Of a stretch of DNA of 58,949 nt, positions 51,116 through 58,949 are shown piece by piece. The position numbers were made by a program, and so were the translations under genes. The notes under the pieces are model-generated. The model had not been told where the DNA came from, searched no databases, and saw nothing but the letters and a program-made list of their open reading frames with translations. The DNA is from Piscibacillus salipiscarius JCM 13188 (GTDB lineage: Bacteria > Bacillota > Bacilli > Bacillales > Alkalibacillaceae): NCBI RefSeq assembly GCF_001311865.1, contig NZ_BBCD01000020.1, positions 1-58,949 of the forward strand, read 5' to 3'. Within the stretch, counting starts at the first letter, position 1; each line of letters begins with the position of its first letter.

Positions 51116-51757
51116 TTAAAGTTTTTCTACCTGATTATAAGGTAATCGTGGGAGCTCTATATAATATTCGTTATGTTTTAAATTATCTCCAGATATGTAG
51201 TTAAAGTAATCTGGGAATTCATTAATCTGAATTCTAATTTTTACTTCATCAAAATTCATTTTATATTTACTATATAAAGCTTCAGAAGAAATATTTAACA
51301 AAAATCGCATCTCCAATGGATATTCACCTTTTCCTTTACTAGCATCTTCAATTAACTGTTTATATTCTTCTTGATCTTTTGGTATTTGTTTGTTACTTCA
51401 ACTGAGCTAGTTGTTGCCTGTGCAACTGCAAGACGTAATGGGGGTTATTCTGTTATTGTGCAATTTTTGTAATAAGTGCATTACTTACATCAATCCATTC
51501 AGATTCTTTTTCTACATTACGACTATCATGATAGTAACCCTTTACCAAAATTTTATTATCTGTACTAACTGGATTCGGGGCAAATAGCCTCCAATTTTGT
51601 TTGAATATAGGATTCATATATGATTGAAGGACTTGGTTATAATTATATGAAATCGGGTTAGCAGGTGCATTGTACATAATAGTGATTGAAAAATGTACTA
51701 TTAATATTAAACTCAAAAAGTAATCCAAATTATAAAAGATTTATTTTTATTTTGCAT
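51116..51757 (-). CDS. SdpA/DUF5819-like protein (at least three frameshifts)
   Basis: About 213 residues: one N-terminal membrane helix (LSLILIVHFSITIMY), then QSYMNPIFKQNWRLFAPNPV, a motif seen in SdpA/DUF5819 proteins that sit beside SdpB/HTTM genes. After frame changes near 51455 and between 51320 and 51400 it continues ITKLHNNRITPITS and ends LPRLPYNQVEKL. ATG 51757 after GGTGATG is in another frame; a T-run indel near 51722 joins it. It is a predicted partner of the SdpB-like protein in producing a peptide toxin. Confidence 0.65.
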
Positions 51758-51785
51758 ATCATCACCAAATTAAAAAGGATATTAC

Positions 51786-51822
51786 ACTCTTCTATGACTA
51801 AAAAATGTATAGAAGAGTGTTT
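51786..51822 (-). terminator. Stem-loop after the peptide precursor gene
   Basis: ACACTCTTCTAT (51786-51797) pairs perfectly with ATAGAAGAGTGT (51811-51822). On the minus strand it lies 12 bases after the precursor stop and is followed by AATATCCTTTTT. It is likely a leaky terminator or stabiliser giving more precursor than processing proteins, a common bacteriocin operon design. Confidence 0.65.
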
Positions 51823-51833
51823 GAATTTGACAA

Positions 51834-52142
51834 TTATCGACTAAAAGCTTCTTCAATATCTTGTCCGTTTATCTCCGGTGGAAGGGATACACATAAGTGA
51901 GATGGAGCTGAGTAGCTTACGTTTTCCCACATGTAATCATAAACTTTCCCCATAGCCCATCCGGCAACCGTACCTGCTACCCATGCTGCTACCCTATAAT
52001 CAGGAGTGACTTCATTTTCGAGTGAGACGGAATCAGGTTTTTGTGTGGTCTGATAATCTGTGTCTGTACTTGCAGAAGCAAAAACTGGACCAACGACAAG
52101 TAGGAAAACAAACACCGTAATAATAGTCTTTCGTTTTTTCAC
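51834..52142 (-). CDS. Secreted hydrophobic peptide precursor (candidate SDP-like toxin)
   Basis: 102 residues from GTG 52142, which follows a very strong AAAGGAGGTGA site. A signal peptide (KKRKTIITVFVFLLVVGPV) ends near FASAS. The secreted part has an acidic stretch, then a hydrophobic Gly/Ala/Trp-rich segment, RVAAWVAGTVAGWAMGK, then YDYMWENVS, one Cys in SHLCVSL, and an acidic end. Size, signal and hydrophobic core fit a Sec-exported bacteriocin that is further cut, and the next genes are SdpA- and SdpB-like. I see no match to SdpC itself, so the toxin role is inferred. Confidence 0.6.
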   Translation of the reverse strand: MKKRKTIITVFVFLLVVGPVFASASTDTDYQTTQKPDSVSLENEVTPDYRVAAWVAGTVAGWAMGKVYDYMWENVSYSAPSHLCVSLPPEINGQDIEEAFSR

Positions 52143-52168
52143 AATAATCACCTCCTTTTTCAATATAG

Positions 52169-52196
52169 ATAGTAACATAAAATTTGGAATTGTCTG
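52169..52196 (-). promoter_or_regulatory. Promoter of the peptide operon
   Basis: On the minus strand CAGACA (52196-52191) and an extended -10 TG-T-TACTAT (hexamer 52174-52169) are 16 bases apart. Transcription would start about 20 bases before the precursor's GTG. Confidence 0.5.
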
Positions 52197-52255
52197 TTTT
52201 TAAAAATTAATTAGGTATTAAGTTGTAATATAAAATTGCTATAAATATATCGTTT

Positions 52256-52273
52256 TATGAAATTTTTCTTATA
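52256..52273. promoter_or_regulatory. Candidate RRNPP-regulator operator
   Basis: TATGAAATTTTTCTTATA is an imperfect dyad that resembles, with mismatches, the PlcR box TATGNAN4TNCATA. It lies in the divergent region between the peptide operon and the NprR-like regulator, about 80 bases upstream of the operon's -10. Suggestive only. Confidence 0.3.
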
Positions 52274-52396
52274 TTAGCTCTAAACAGTATCAAAAATGAG
52301 TTAAAGAAGGAAAACTTGAAAAATAAGGAATTTTATGGAATATTTATATTGTGAAACGATTTTCGTTTATTTATAATGTTACTTGGAGGTGAATTA

Positions 52397-53654
52397 ATGC
52401 GAGTTCATATAGGGGAAAAAATAAAATACTTTAGAACAAAATCTAAAATAACACAATCAAAACTAGCAGAAGGAATTATTTCAGAATCTTATCTTTCCAA
52501 AATAGAAACCGGGAAAATAGCCCCACCTAGAGAAATAGTGTTACTACTTTGTCAAAAGTTAAAAATTAACCCAGACGCAACCGAAATTGATCACCTACAA
52601 ACACTATGTCATACTTGGTTTGAACACTTGTTTTATGGTATGAAAGAAAAAGCCACAGATTCGTATAACAAAATTATTCAAAATATTGATAACATCGCAA
52701 ATACTTCATTGATCACCCTAGTAGAATTACATAAACTAAGGTATTTCATCCTCATTCAGAATCGAAAAGAAGCTAATAAACAATATGAATACCTGCAACA
52801 ATTAAATTTAGAAGGGAAAGAAATATACTACTGGTTTAAATTCTCAGGGTATTATTACTTTGACCAGCTATTTTATAATAAATCATTAAACTTATTTCAA
52901 GAAGCTACTATATATATTAGGGATGTTACTAAGAGGGAAACATATGACCTTTTTTATATGATTGCTTTAAATGCATCTAAATTAAGAAAATCATACCTTT
53001 CATTAGAGAATGCAACAAATGCACTTACTTATTATCAAAATAACTATAATTTAAAAAGATGTGCAGAATGTCATATATTATTAGGAATAGCATATCAAAG
53101 GATTAACGAGTTAAATAAATCTATCGATAGTTATCAATTAGCTGCTAAAATAGCTAATGACATTGATGATGATAATATTATGGCTATTAGCAAACAAAAT
53201 ATTGGTAAAGTCTATTCTATTAGAGGGGCTACTGAAGATGCTATTTATTATTATTTAGATAGTTTTAAAGCAAGAAGAAATTTCCCAATAACTAAAAAAT
53301 CATTCCAGTATCTAGCTTAATGAAAGAATACTATAATGTTGGGGATACTTTTAAAGCTGAAAGATGGTTAAAAAAGGGGATAGAACTATGTAAGAATCTA
53401 GACCCCCAAGATTCCATTTACGTCTATGAATTTGAAGTATATAAATATCTAATTATAGGAGAGGGAAGTTCATTTGAGGAATTAATCAATAAAAAAAGTG
53501 CTTCCCTTTCTAAGCGAGAGAAATTTATTTTATGAAACGTTTCAGTATTTAAAAAATATTAGCAAATTACTATTATAAACAGAGAAAGTATAAATTAGCC
53601 GCAAACTATTATGAGTTGGCAAATAGTACTTTAAATAAAATTCATACGGAATAG
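52397..53654 (+). CDS. NprR/PlcR-type RRNPP quorum-sensing regulator (two frameshifts)
   Basis: About 419 residues, close to NprR and longer than PlcR. The N-terminal HTH_XRE domain reads RVHIGEKIKYFRTKSKITQS, then ISESYLSKIETGKIAPPR. The rest is a series of TPR-like helix pairs, for example AECHILLGIAYQRINELNKS and AISKQNIGKVYSIRGATEDA. Frames change near 53315 and 53535; the end is KIHTE at 53654. TTGGAGGTG precedes ATG 52397. A small exported peptide gene follows within 12 bases, the layout of NprR-NprX and PlcR-PapR, and the divergent neighbour is the peptide operon it probably controls. Confidence 0.82.
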
Positions 53655-53665
53655 GAGAATGTATT

Positions 53666-53847
53666 ATGAAAAGAATATTATTATCTGTATTATTAAGTTT
53701 CTCTATTTATTGATTACCTTATCTACAGACATAATACAAAATAACTCTAATTATGATAAGGAAGATATTAAATTAGCTAATAACGAAGAGCCAGACCCTT
53801 CTGGAATAGCAGATATTATTAAGTGGTTAAAAATAGGATTATTATAG
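53666..53847 (+). CDS. Candidate pheromone peptide precursor (PapR/NprX-like; one frameshift)
   Basis: About 60 residues. From ATG 53666, eight bases after AGGAG, it reads KRILLSVLLSF; one base change near 53700 joins it to LYLLITLSTDI, giving a signal-like hydrophobic N-terminus. An acidic linker with NNEEPDPSG and a short hydrophobic C-terminus, IADIIKWLKIGLL, follow. An intact alternative reading begins at ATG 53659, but that ATG abuts the ribosome site. Size, export signal, and place directly behind the RRNPP regulator make it the likely cognate pheromone; the mature peptide would come from the C-terminal end. Confidence 0.6.
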
Positions 53848-53880
53848 AAGACAATAAACTCTTTTTTATGAAACACTAAG

Positions 53881-54670
53881 TCATTTATATATATCCGGCA
53901 CCCTACTATCAAAAATCGGCACGTCTTTTCGGACTTGGTCGACTTTTTTCTAAATCCAGGGACAGGCTTAACACTTCTTCTTGGTCAAGGCTGCCTTCTG
54001 CTAGGACGTCTCCCCATGGGTCAACAGCGATTGAGTGACCGGCGAATTCAGTTCCGTCGTAGCTTCCGATTCGATTGCTAGATACGACATACATTTGGTT
54101 CTCGATCGCCCGTGCGATTTGCAGGGTTCTCCAGTGGTTCACGCGAGCAGATGGCCATTCAGCGACGACGCTAAGGACCTGGGCACCTTCTAGTGCGAGT
54201 GGTCTGATGAGTTCGGGAAACCTAAGGTCATAACAAATGATGAGGCCAAATTTTAGTCCGTCGAGCTCAAATACTTCTGGTGCGACCTGACCGCCAGTTA
54301 AGAACTTATGCTCATTCAGCATCGGAACTAAATGAGCCTTGTCATACTTCGAGACGACTTCACCTTTACGATTCACGACAACAGCTGTGTTATAAATCCC
54401 ACCGTCTTTTTTATTCGCGATCGAACCGCCTATAATGTTAATATGATGCTTTTTCGCTTGTTCTTGTAAAAATGGGATCGTTGGATGCCCGTCTACATCG
54501 GCCAGGACATCTAATTCAGGTAATGTATAGGCAGTCGTCCACATTTCTGGTAACACGACCGTGTCGGGCTGATTGTTCTTCACATCTTGCTCAATCCAGT
54601 CAGCCACTCTTTGCCTATTTTGTTCAGGACTTCCTGGAATAATATCCATTTGATAGATTGAGAATTTCAT
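53881..54670 (-). CDS. Carbon-nitrogen hydrolase (nitrilase superfamily, omega-amidase-like; one frameshift)
   Basis: About 263 residues. The catalytic Glu-Lys-Cys triad is visible: VVLPEMWTTAY, KYDKAHLVPML and LIICYDLRFPE. It hydrolyses amide bonds of small carboxylic amides; relatives such as YkrU/MtnU act on alpha-ketoglutaramate-type substrates. As written it stops at 53909. Removing one A in the run near 53945 gives VRKDVPIFDSRVPDIYK, the usual family end, to 53881. ATG 54670 follows AGGGGGA. Confidence 0.85.
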
Positions 54671-54682
54671 CACGAATCCCCC

Positions 54683-55725
54683 TTATCGGTTGATAAATCC
54701 TTCCACAATTCGTTCTAACATTGCCTGGTCCATTTGCAATGGCTCATGGCCGTGATCCGTTAATAACTTTTGAGTATTGCGATCCTCAAACCTCACCGAC
54801 GTATTCAAGTACTCCTTAAACACCTCGATTGGCTTATGCATGTTGATTTCTTCTTGTGTTAATAGATGCTTTTCCTCGTTTGGAATCAATTTTATTTGAT
54901 CAAAGTTTTAAGCTTTTTACAATTGCATCGAACGTCATCTTGTTCGTTGGAGGATTTGGATTCGTGATGTTATAGACTGTCTCAGTTTTTCCGTGCTTGA
55001 GACCTAGCACAAGTACCTGCGCGACGTAGTCAACAGGTACTAGATTGGATACCGAATTTTCGTTAAGAACGAGTCTGTATAGATGGTCACTAGGCTTACG
55101 AGCAGATTTTTTCTTCAAAATCTGTATCGTACGGATGATCCCGTAAAGTCCGAACGTCGTCTTGGCTTCACCTGTTTTAGAATCGCCGATAATAATTGCC
55201 GGTCTCATTACGAGCACGTCGAATTGGTCTTTATAAGACATGACGAGGTGCTCAGCTTTGGCTTTTGTTTCCTCATAAGAATTTCTGAATGATTGCCACT
55301 CCGGGTAGAGCGTCTCCGTTCCTACGTCTCTTGTCCCTAGCGTGTAAGCCGTGCTCACGTGGATGAAACGCTTGATGTTAATCAACCCGGCGAACTTAAG
55401 AACATTTTGAGTGCCATCGACATTCACGTGAAATAGTTTGTCCCGTTCAGACTCATCGAAGCTTAAAAAGTGCCGCCGTGTGGTAAATAGCATCGATTTG
55501 ATTGGTTAGACTTTGTATTGTTTCATCGGACATCCCGAGATTTTTATCGGATAAATGCCCTGATAGAAACGTAATTCGATTTTTATATGAATAAAGCTGA
55601 TCTAACAAAATATCAGCTTTTGCCTGACTGCGAACAATTAAATATAACTCATGGCCTTCTTCTAGGAGTTTCCTAGCGAGTTTTTCCCCTAGAAAGCCAG
55701 TTGAACCTGTAATTAAAACGCGCAT
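54683..55725 (-). CDS. Extended SDR family oxidoreductase, NAD-binding 4 type (two frameshifts)
   Basis: About 345 residues. The Rossmann motif VLITGSTGFLGEKLARKLLE is at the N-terminus, then YHTAAL, VNVDGTQNVLKFA, HVSTAYTLG and NSYEETKAKAEHLV (YxxxK). This matches the 'male sterility'/thioester-reductase-like branch of extended SDRs. Frames change near 55475 and near 54895. It ends 12 bases before the amidase gene, so the two are probably co-transcribed. The substrate is unknown. ATG 55725 follows GGGAGAG. Confidence 0.8.
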
Positions 55726-55871
55726 AAAATCTCTCCCGGTGATTGTGATGGAAGTGCTTTTATCATTATAACGAGTAGGGGAGGAAGGGGGCAAATGAAA
55801 ACTGGCTGCATGTTTGATATACTCATAACATTGCGTGATAATTTAAGTAACTAGATTCATAGGAGACATTA

Positions 55872-56750
55872 ATGATGGAACAATGGTTTAAGCAAAAATG
55901 GTTTCAATGGATGCTGATTTTACTCGTGACGATTTTGTGGGGCTATTCGTGGATCCTCATGAAAGACGCGCTTCAATACATGGGGCCGTTTACGTTTTCA
56001 GCTTTGCGGTTTGTGACAGGAGCGGCTGCGATGCTGTTGATTGTTTGGCTTCTTAGGGCTGGCCGGCCACCGAGATCGGCATTACCTCACTTAATTGTCG
56101 TTGGCATTTTGCAGACGAGTGTCGTTTTTATTTTAGTGATGTATGCGCTCAAGTTTATTGATGCTGGAAAATCGTCGCTTTTATTATATTCGATGCCACT
56201 TTGGAGCGGTTTGCTTGCGGCAATTTTTCTTCGTGAACGGATTTCAAAGCTCAGGTGGGGAGGCGTCGGACTTGGCATCGTCGGTCTTTTAATCGTGATG
56301 GGGGCCGATGCGCTAAGTCAGCAGTCAAAAGATGTGATTATTGGTGAGCTGCTCATTATTTTAGCTGCCGTATCTTGGGGTGCGTCGAATGTGTATTACC
56401 GGTTAAAACTGAGTGATTTGCCGAAGCTTCAAGTGAATGCGTATCAGATGTTGTTCGGGACCATAGCAATTGCGCTCGTTTCTTGGATCGCTGAAGGCGG
56501 GGAGCCAGTTGTGTGGACGCCTGAGAGTGTTTATTATGTTCTATTTACCGGCGTTCTCGCAAGTGCGTTTTGTTTTACCATCTGGTTTATGTTGCTCGGG
56601 CATCTTGATATGATTGGCGCGACCATGCCATCACTGTTAGTACCAGTCTTCGGGCTATTTTTCGGTTGGCTTTTGCTTGGAGAAGTATTGACGGTGAGCG
56701 TTGTGGTTGGTTCGGCGCTTATTTTGTCGGGTGTGTTTTGGCGAATATAA
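55872..56750 (+). CDS. EamA/DMT family transporter
   Basis: An intact protein of 292 residues with ten membrane helices in two EamA repeats. The first contains LLVTILWGYSWILMKDAL and ALRFVTGAAAMLL; the second LLIILAAVSWGASNVYYRLK and LVPVFGLFFGWLLLGEVLTV. Exports or imports small metabolites such as amino acids; the substrate cannot be predicted. ATG 55872 and 55875 are both possible after AGGAGA. Confidence 0.9.
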   Translation: MMEQWFKQKWFQWMLILLVTILWGYSWILMKDALQYMGPFTFSALRFVTGAAAMLLIVWLLRAGRPPRSALPHLIVVGILQTSVVFILVMYALKFIDAGKSSLLLYSMPLWSGLLAAIFLRERISKLRWGGVGLGIVGLLIVMGADALSQQSKDVIIGELLIILAAVSWGASNVYYRLKLSDLPKLQVNAYQMLFGTIAIALVSWIAEGGEPVVWTPESVYYVLFTGVLASAFCFTIWFMLLGHLDMIGATMPSLLVPVFGLFFGWLLLGEVLTVSVVVGSALILSGVFWRI

Positions 56751-56905
56751 AAAGAGAGCATTAGATATCATATACATTTGTGTTGGATTAACGGCTGAAA
56801 ATGTGTATTTCATATGGAGCTGGAAATTATTTTACCATAAATTGTGATATAATAATTGTTGTTACGGTGGATCTTATGCTTATTAAAAACAGGGAGGTTC
56901 ACACG

Positions 56906-57133
56906 GTGGAAAATGAACCAACTGTATTAACTAAAGATGTTCAGTGGAAAATTAATGACTCCAAGTATATTATCCGAAATGTTCCTTACTTAAAGGCTGA
57001 CTATGATGAAGAAGAGTTGTTTGATTTAGATGTTTCATTAACAATAACTTCTTTACGAGATTTAATGGTTGAAAACAAAATTCCTAATGATGTTAATTAT
57101 GAAGATTTTGCTGATATAAAACTTGAACTTTAA
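56906..57133 (+). CDS. Small acidic protein of unknown function
   Basis: 75 residues from GTG 56906, which follows GGGAGG. It is strongly acidic (KADYDEEELFDLDVSLTI, then ENKIPNDVNYEDFADIKLEL) and has no membrane segment. A longer reading from 56801 lacks a ribosome site. It is a single gene between the EamA transporter and a terminator. I do not recognise it; an antitoxin or immunity-like role is only speculation. Confidence 0.55.
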   Translation: MENEPTVLTKDVQWKINDSKYIIRNVPYLKADYDEEELFDLDVSLTITSLRDLMVENKIPNDVNYEDFADIKLEL

Positions 57134-57146
57134 TGTTTACGAATAA

Positions 57147-57182
57147 AAAAAAGACTTCCAGCAGGGGTGCCGGAAGTCTTTT
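57147..57182. terminator. Bidirectional terminator between the small protein and atoE-like genes
   Basis: AAAGACTTCC (57150-57159) pairs with GGAAGTCTTT, with A and T runs on the two sides. It serves the convergent plus- and minus-strand genes. Confidence 0.82.
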
Positions 57183-57187
57183 GCCAT

Positions 57188-58523
57188 TTAAAAGAGTAAC
57201 AATGCAACTGAAATTGGGATAAAGCTCCAAAGTAATATGACCATACAGAATCCCATGATGTCTTTAACTTTAAGACCAGCAATCGCAAGGAGTGGTAGTG
57301 CCCAGAACGGCTGGATCATGTTCGTCCACGCGTCACCCCACGCAACGGCCATCGCGGTTTTAGCCGTGTCGACACCGAGGTCAAGTGCCGCTGGAATCAT
57401 AATTGGCGCTTGAACGGCCCACTGCCCGCCGCCGGATGGAACGAAGAAGTTCACGATCCCGGCGCTAATAAAAGCGAATAGTGGGTATGTGACTTCGTTT
57501 GAAATACTAACGAACCACATCGACATTTGTTCAGATAAACCTGACTCGACCATCATGCCCATAATGCCGGCATAAAATGGGAACTGAATGATGATCCCGC
57601 CCGCGTTTTTTCACCGCATCGTTGACCACGTTTAAGAAGCGGCGAGGCGTTTTGTGAAGTAGAATGCCAAGGAATAGCATCGTGAAGTTCGCGATATTGA
57701 TGTTGATATCAAGTCCGTTGTTTACGAAATGGAATAAGATAAATACGAGACCTAGTAGACCTATTAGCATTGAGACCATCATGCTGTTTTCTAAACGCTC
57801 AGCTGGCGTGACCTCATCTTTCGTCGCTGCTTCTTCAACCTCTGTTGATACCATTTGTTCGTTTAAAAACTCTGGGTCGATTGTTCCTGTATAATCACTA
57901 GAACGGTTCATGAGCCAGTTCATAAGCGGCAATGTCACCAGTAAGAAAATCACGATAAATAAATTCATGCCGCTAAATAAAGTTTGCGTAATTGGAATGG
58001 ATCCAATCGTGTCCATTAAAAAGTGGTTGTCTGTTGCGATGGTTAGTGGAATCGAGCCAGACATCCCGCCGTGCATAATAGGAACCCGCTGTAAGCAGAG
58101 GCAATGAGTAGACGGTAGTCCACTGATGGAATCCGTTTTGCCACGTGCAAGGCAAGAAGAGCACCAACAACAAGTCCGAAACCATAGTTGATTAAGCACG
58201 CAATCGACGCAACAATCGTTACAAGCAGAATCGCCTGACCCGGCGTGTTCGCAAGCGTACTAATGCGCTCGAGAAACCGTTTAACAGGCGGGCTGTTTGC
58301 GAGAATATACCCCGTCACAACAATGAGCGACATCTGCATGGCAAAGGCTAAGAGGTCCCAGAAACCAGTTCCCCAATGCTCCACCATTTGAGATGGCCCA
58401 CTGCTCGTGAACAGGATCCCAAGCAAGTACACAATAAACGTTAAAATAATAGCGAATAAAAAACGCGTCCGGCAAATAGCGCTGGACAATACGATTAAAG
58501 AAAGACGTTAATCCCTTTAACAT
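57188..58523 (-). CDS. AtoE-type short-chain fatty acid transporter (three frameshifts)
   Basis: About 445 residues with some 12 membrane helices. It begins LKGLTSFFNRIVQRYLPDAF; then MVEHWGTGFWDLLAFAMQMS, CLINYGFGLVVGALLALHV, MHGGMSGSIPLTIATDNHFL, and near the C-terminus FFVPSGGGQWAVQAPIMIPA, all typical of the AtoE/TIGR00366 family. It imports butyrate- or acetoacetate-like acids. Frames change near 58475, 58083 and 57608. It has a strong promoter with a cre box just downstream of it, so glucose repression is expected. Confidence 0.88.
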
Positions 58524-58549
58524 AAATTCCCCTCCCTAGATGTAATTTG

Positions 58550-58563
58550 AGAAAACGCTTTCA
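58550..58563 (-). promoter_or_regulatory. CcpA cre box of the fatty acid transporter
   Basis: On the minus strand TGAAAGCGTTTTCT fits the consensus TGWAARCGYTWNCW at all positions. It lies about 18-32 bases downstream of the -10, the usual place for CcpA repression. Confidence 0.8.
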
Positions 58564-58581
58564 AAGGAAAGCCTGTTTCTC

Positions 58582-58610
58582 ATTATATTTAATTTTAAGA
58601 GCGTCTTCAA
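58582..58610 (-). promoter_or_regulatory. Sigma-A promoter of the fatty acid transporter
   Basis: On the minus strand TTGAAG (58610-58605) and TATAAT (58587-58582) are 17 bases apart, about 60 bases upstream of the gene's ATG. Confidence 0.75.
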
Positions 58611-58673
58611 TTGATTATTCGTATTTTTCGGAATAATTTGAGAGGGGATGTCCTATTTTGCTAAAACTCATTA

Positions 58674-58866
58674 CTATTAATATAAATTGCTTCCCAATTG
58701 CGGTTGAGCTCATTTCTATTACGGTTCGAGGCTTCCCAATGTATGTTGAGGTCGTTTCTATTGCAGTTCAGGTCATCCCAATGTAGATAGAGCTCGTTTC
58801 TATTGCTGTTGGACGCGTCCCAATGTCGATTGAGAACGTCTCTATTGCAGTTAAGGTCGCACCAAT
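58674..58866. repeat. 42-nt periodic intergenic array (family 3)
   Basis: CTATT recurs at 58674, 58716, 58758, 58800 and 58842, and CCAAT at 58694, 58736, 58778, 58820 and 58862: two alternating cores, each exactly 42 bases apart. Between them the bases vary. The array lies between the fatty acid transporter promoter and a terminator near the window edge. Confidence 0.85.
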
Positions 58867-58888
58867 ATCGGTTGAATTTTTATATAAA

Positions 58889-58919
58889 AAAAGTGACCTT
58901 CCACTTAAAGGTCACTTTT
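58889..58919. terminator. Terminator at the right edge
   Basis: AAAAGTGACCTT pairs perfectly with AAGGTCACTTTT, with A and T runs on the two sides. It probably ends a minus-strand gene lying beyond the window. Confidence 0.78.
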
Positions 58920-58949
58920 CCTTAATATATAATCGATTTATACCATGCT

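Noticed and set aside
52397..53847. Phage arbitrium-type (AimR-AimP) system
   Set aside because: The regulator resembles NprR/PlcR by layout, no phage genes are in the window, and a peptide operon lies next door.
56906..57133. Antitoxin of a toxin-antitoxin pair
   Set aside because: It is small and acidic, but no toxin-like partner gene is adjacent.
1..58949. tRNA, rRNA or insertion sequences
   Set aside because: No cloverleaf, rRNA signature, transposase motif or flanking inverted repeats were recognised by eye; a covariance and IS search would be needed to exclude small ones.

Overview
The window looks like a chromosomal segment of a low-GC Gram-positive bacterium of the family Bacillaceae. 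The evidence is strong AGGAGG ribosome sites, sigma-A promoters, perfect CcpA cre boxes, wall teichoic acid genes, a YwqCDE-type tyrosine kinase module and an EpsCLMN-type exopolysaccharide set. Genus cannot be read from the sequence; a salt-adapted or alkaliphilic member is only a guess. About half the genes are broken by single-base frameshifts, mostly in A/T homopolymer runs, and the protein reading resumes at once in another frame. I treat these as probable sequencing errors and give gene spans that bridge the breaks.

Layout. 1-5.2 kb (minus strand): O-antigen-ligase-like protein, MurJ/MviN flippase, glycosyltransferase and sulfotransferase. 5.2-10.4 kb (plus): TagA, a glycosyltransferase, TagO and a GT2-CDP-glycerol glycerophosphotransferase fusion (wall teichoic acid). 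10.5-28.0 kb (plus): a long exopolysaccharide cluster with EpsC, Wzz, EpsL, EpsM, glycosyltransferases, a UDP-HexNAc dehydrogenase, Wzy, three sulfotransferases, Wzx and EpsN. EpsC/N/M/L together predict an N,N'-diacetylbacillosamine-primed polymer; the dehydrogenase and sulfotransferases predict an acidic, sulfated one. 28.1-31.1 kb: a secreted M14 carboxypeptidase with eight SH3-like repeats, and a small membrane protein. 31.1-33.6 kb (minus): an orphan-looking class I cyclic di-GMP (GEMM-I) riboswitch and the YwqE/YwqD/YwqC phosphatase-kinase-adaptor set. 33.7-34.2 kb: a small sigma factor.

34.4-48 kb is metabolic: a TctCBA tripartite carboxylate transporter, a divergent gamma-glutamyltransferase, an Lrp regulator with a two-subunit chromate transporter, a complete five-gene peptide ABC transporter and a DUF1028 protein. 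A NERD protein follows.

49.4-53.9 kb is the most novel part. A minus-strand operon encodes a secreted hydrophobic peptide, an SdpA/DUF5819-like protein, an SdpB/HTTM-like membrane protein, a small membrane protein and a DCC thiol-disulfide oxidoreductase. Divergent to it lies an NprR/PlcR-type (RRNPP) HTH-TPR regulator with a small exported peptide gene right behind it. Together they look like a quorum-controlled SDP-like peptide toxin system.

53.9-58.9 kb: a nitrilase-family amidase, an extended SDR protein, an EamA transporter, a small acidic protein and a cre-controlled AtoE short-chain fatty acid transporter.

Three intergenic regions (39.4, 46.9 and 58.7 kb) carry arrays with unrelated sequences but one shared architecture: 21-nt half-units, in two of them alternating in a 42-nt super-period. 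I know of no feature class that explains this.
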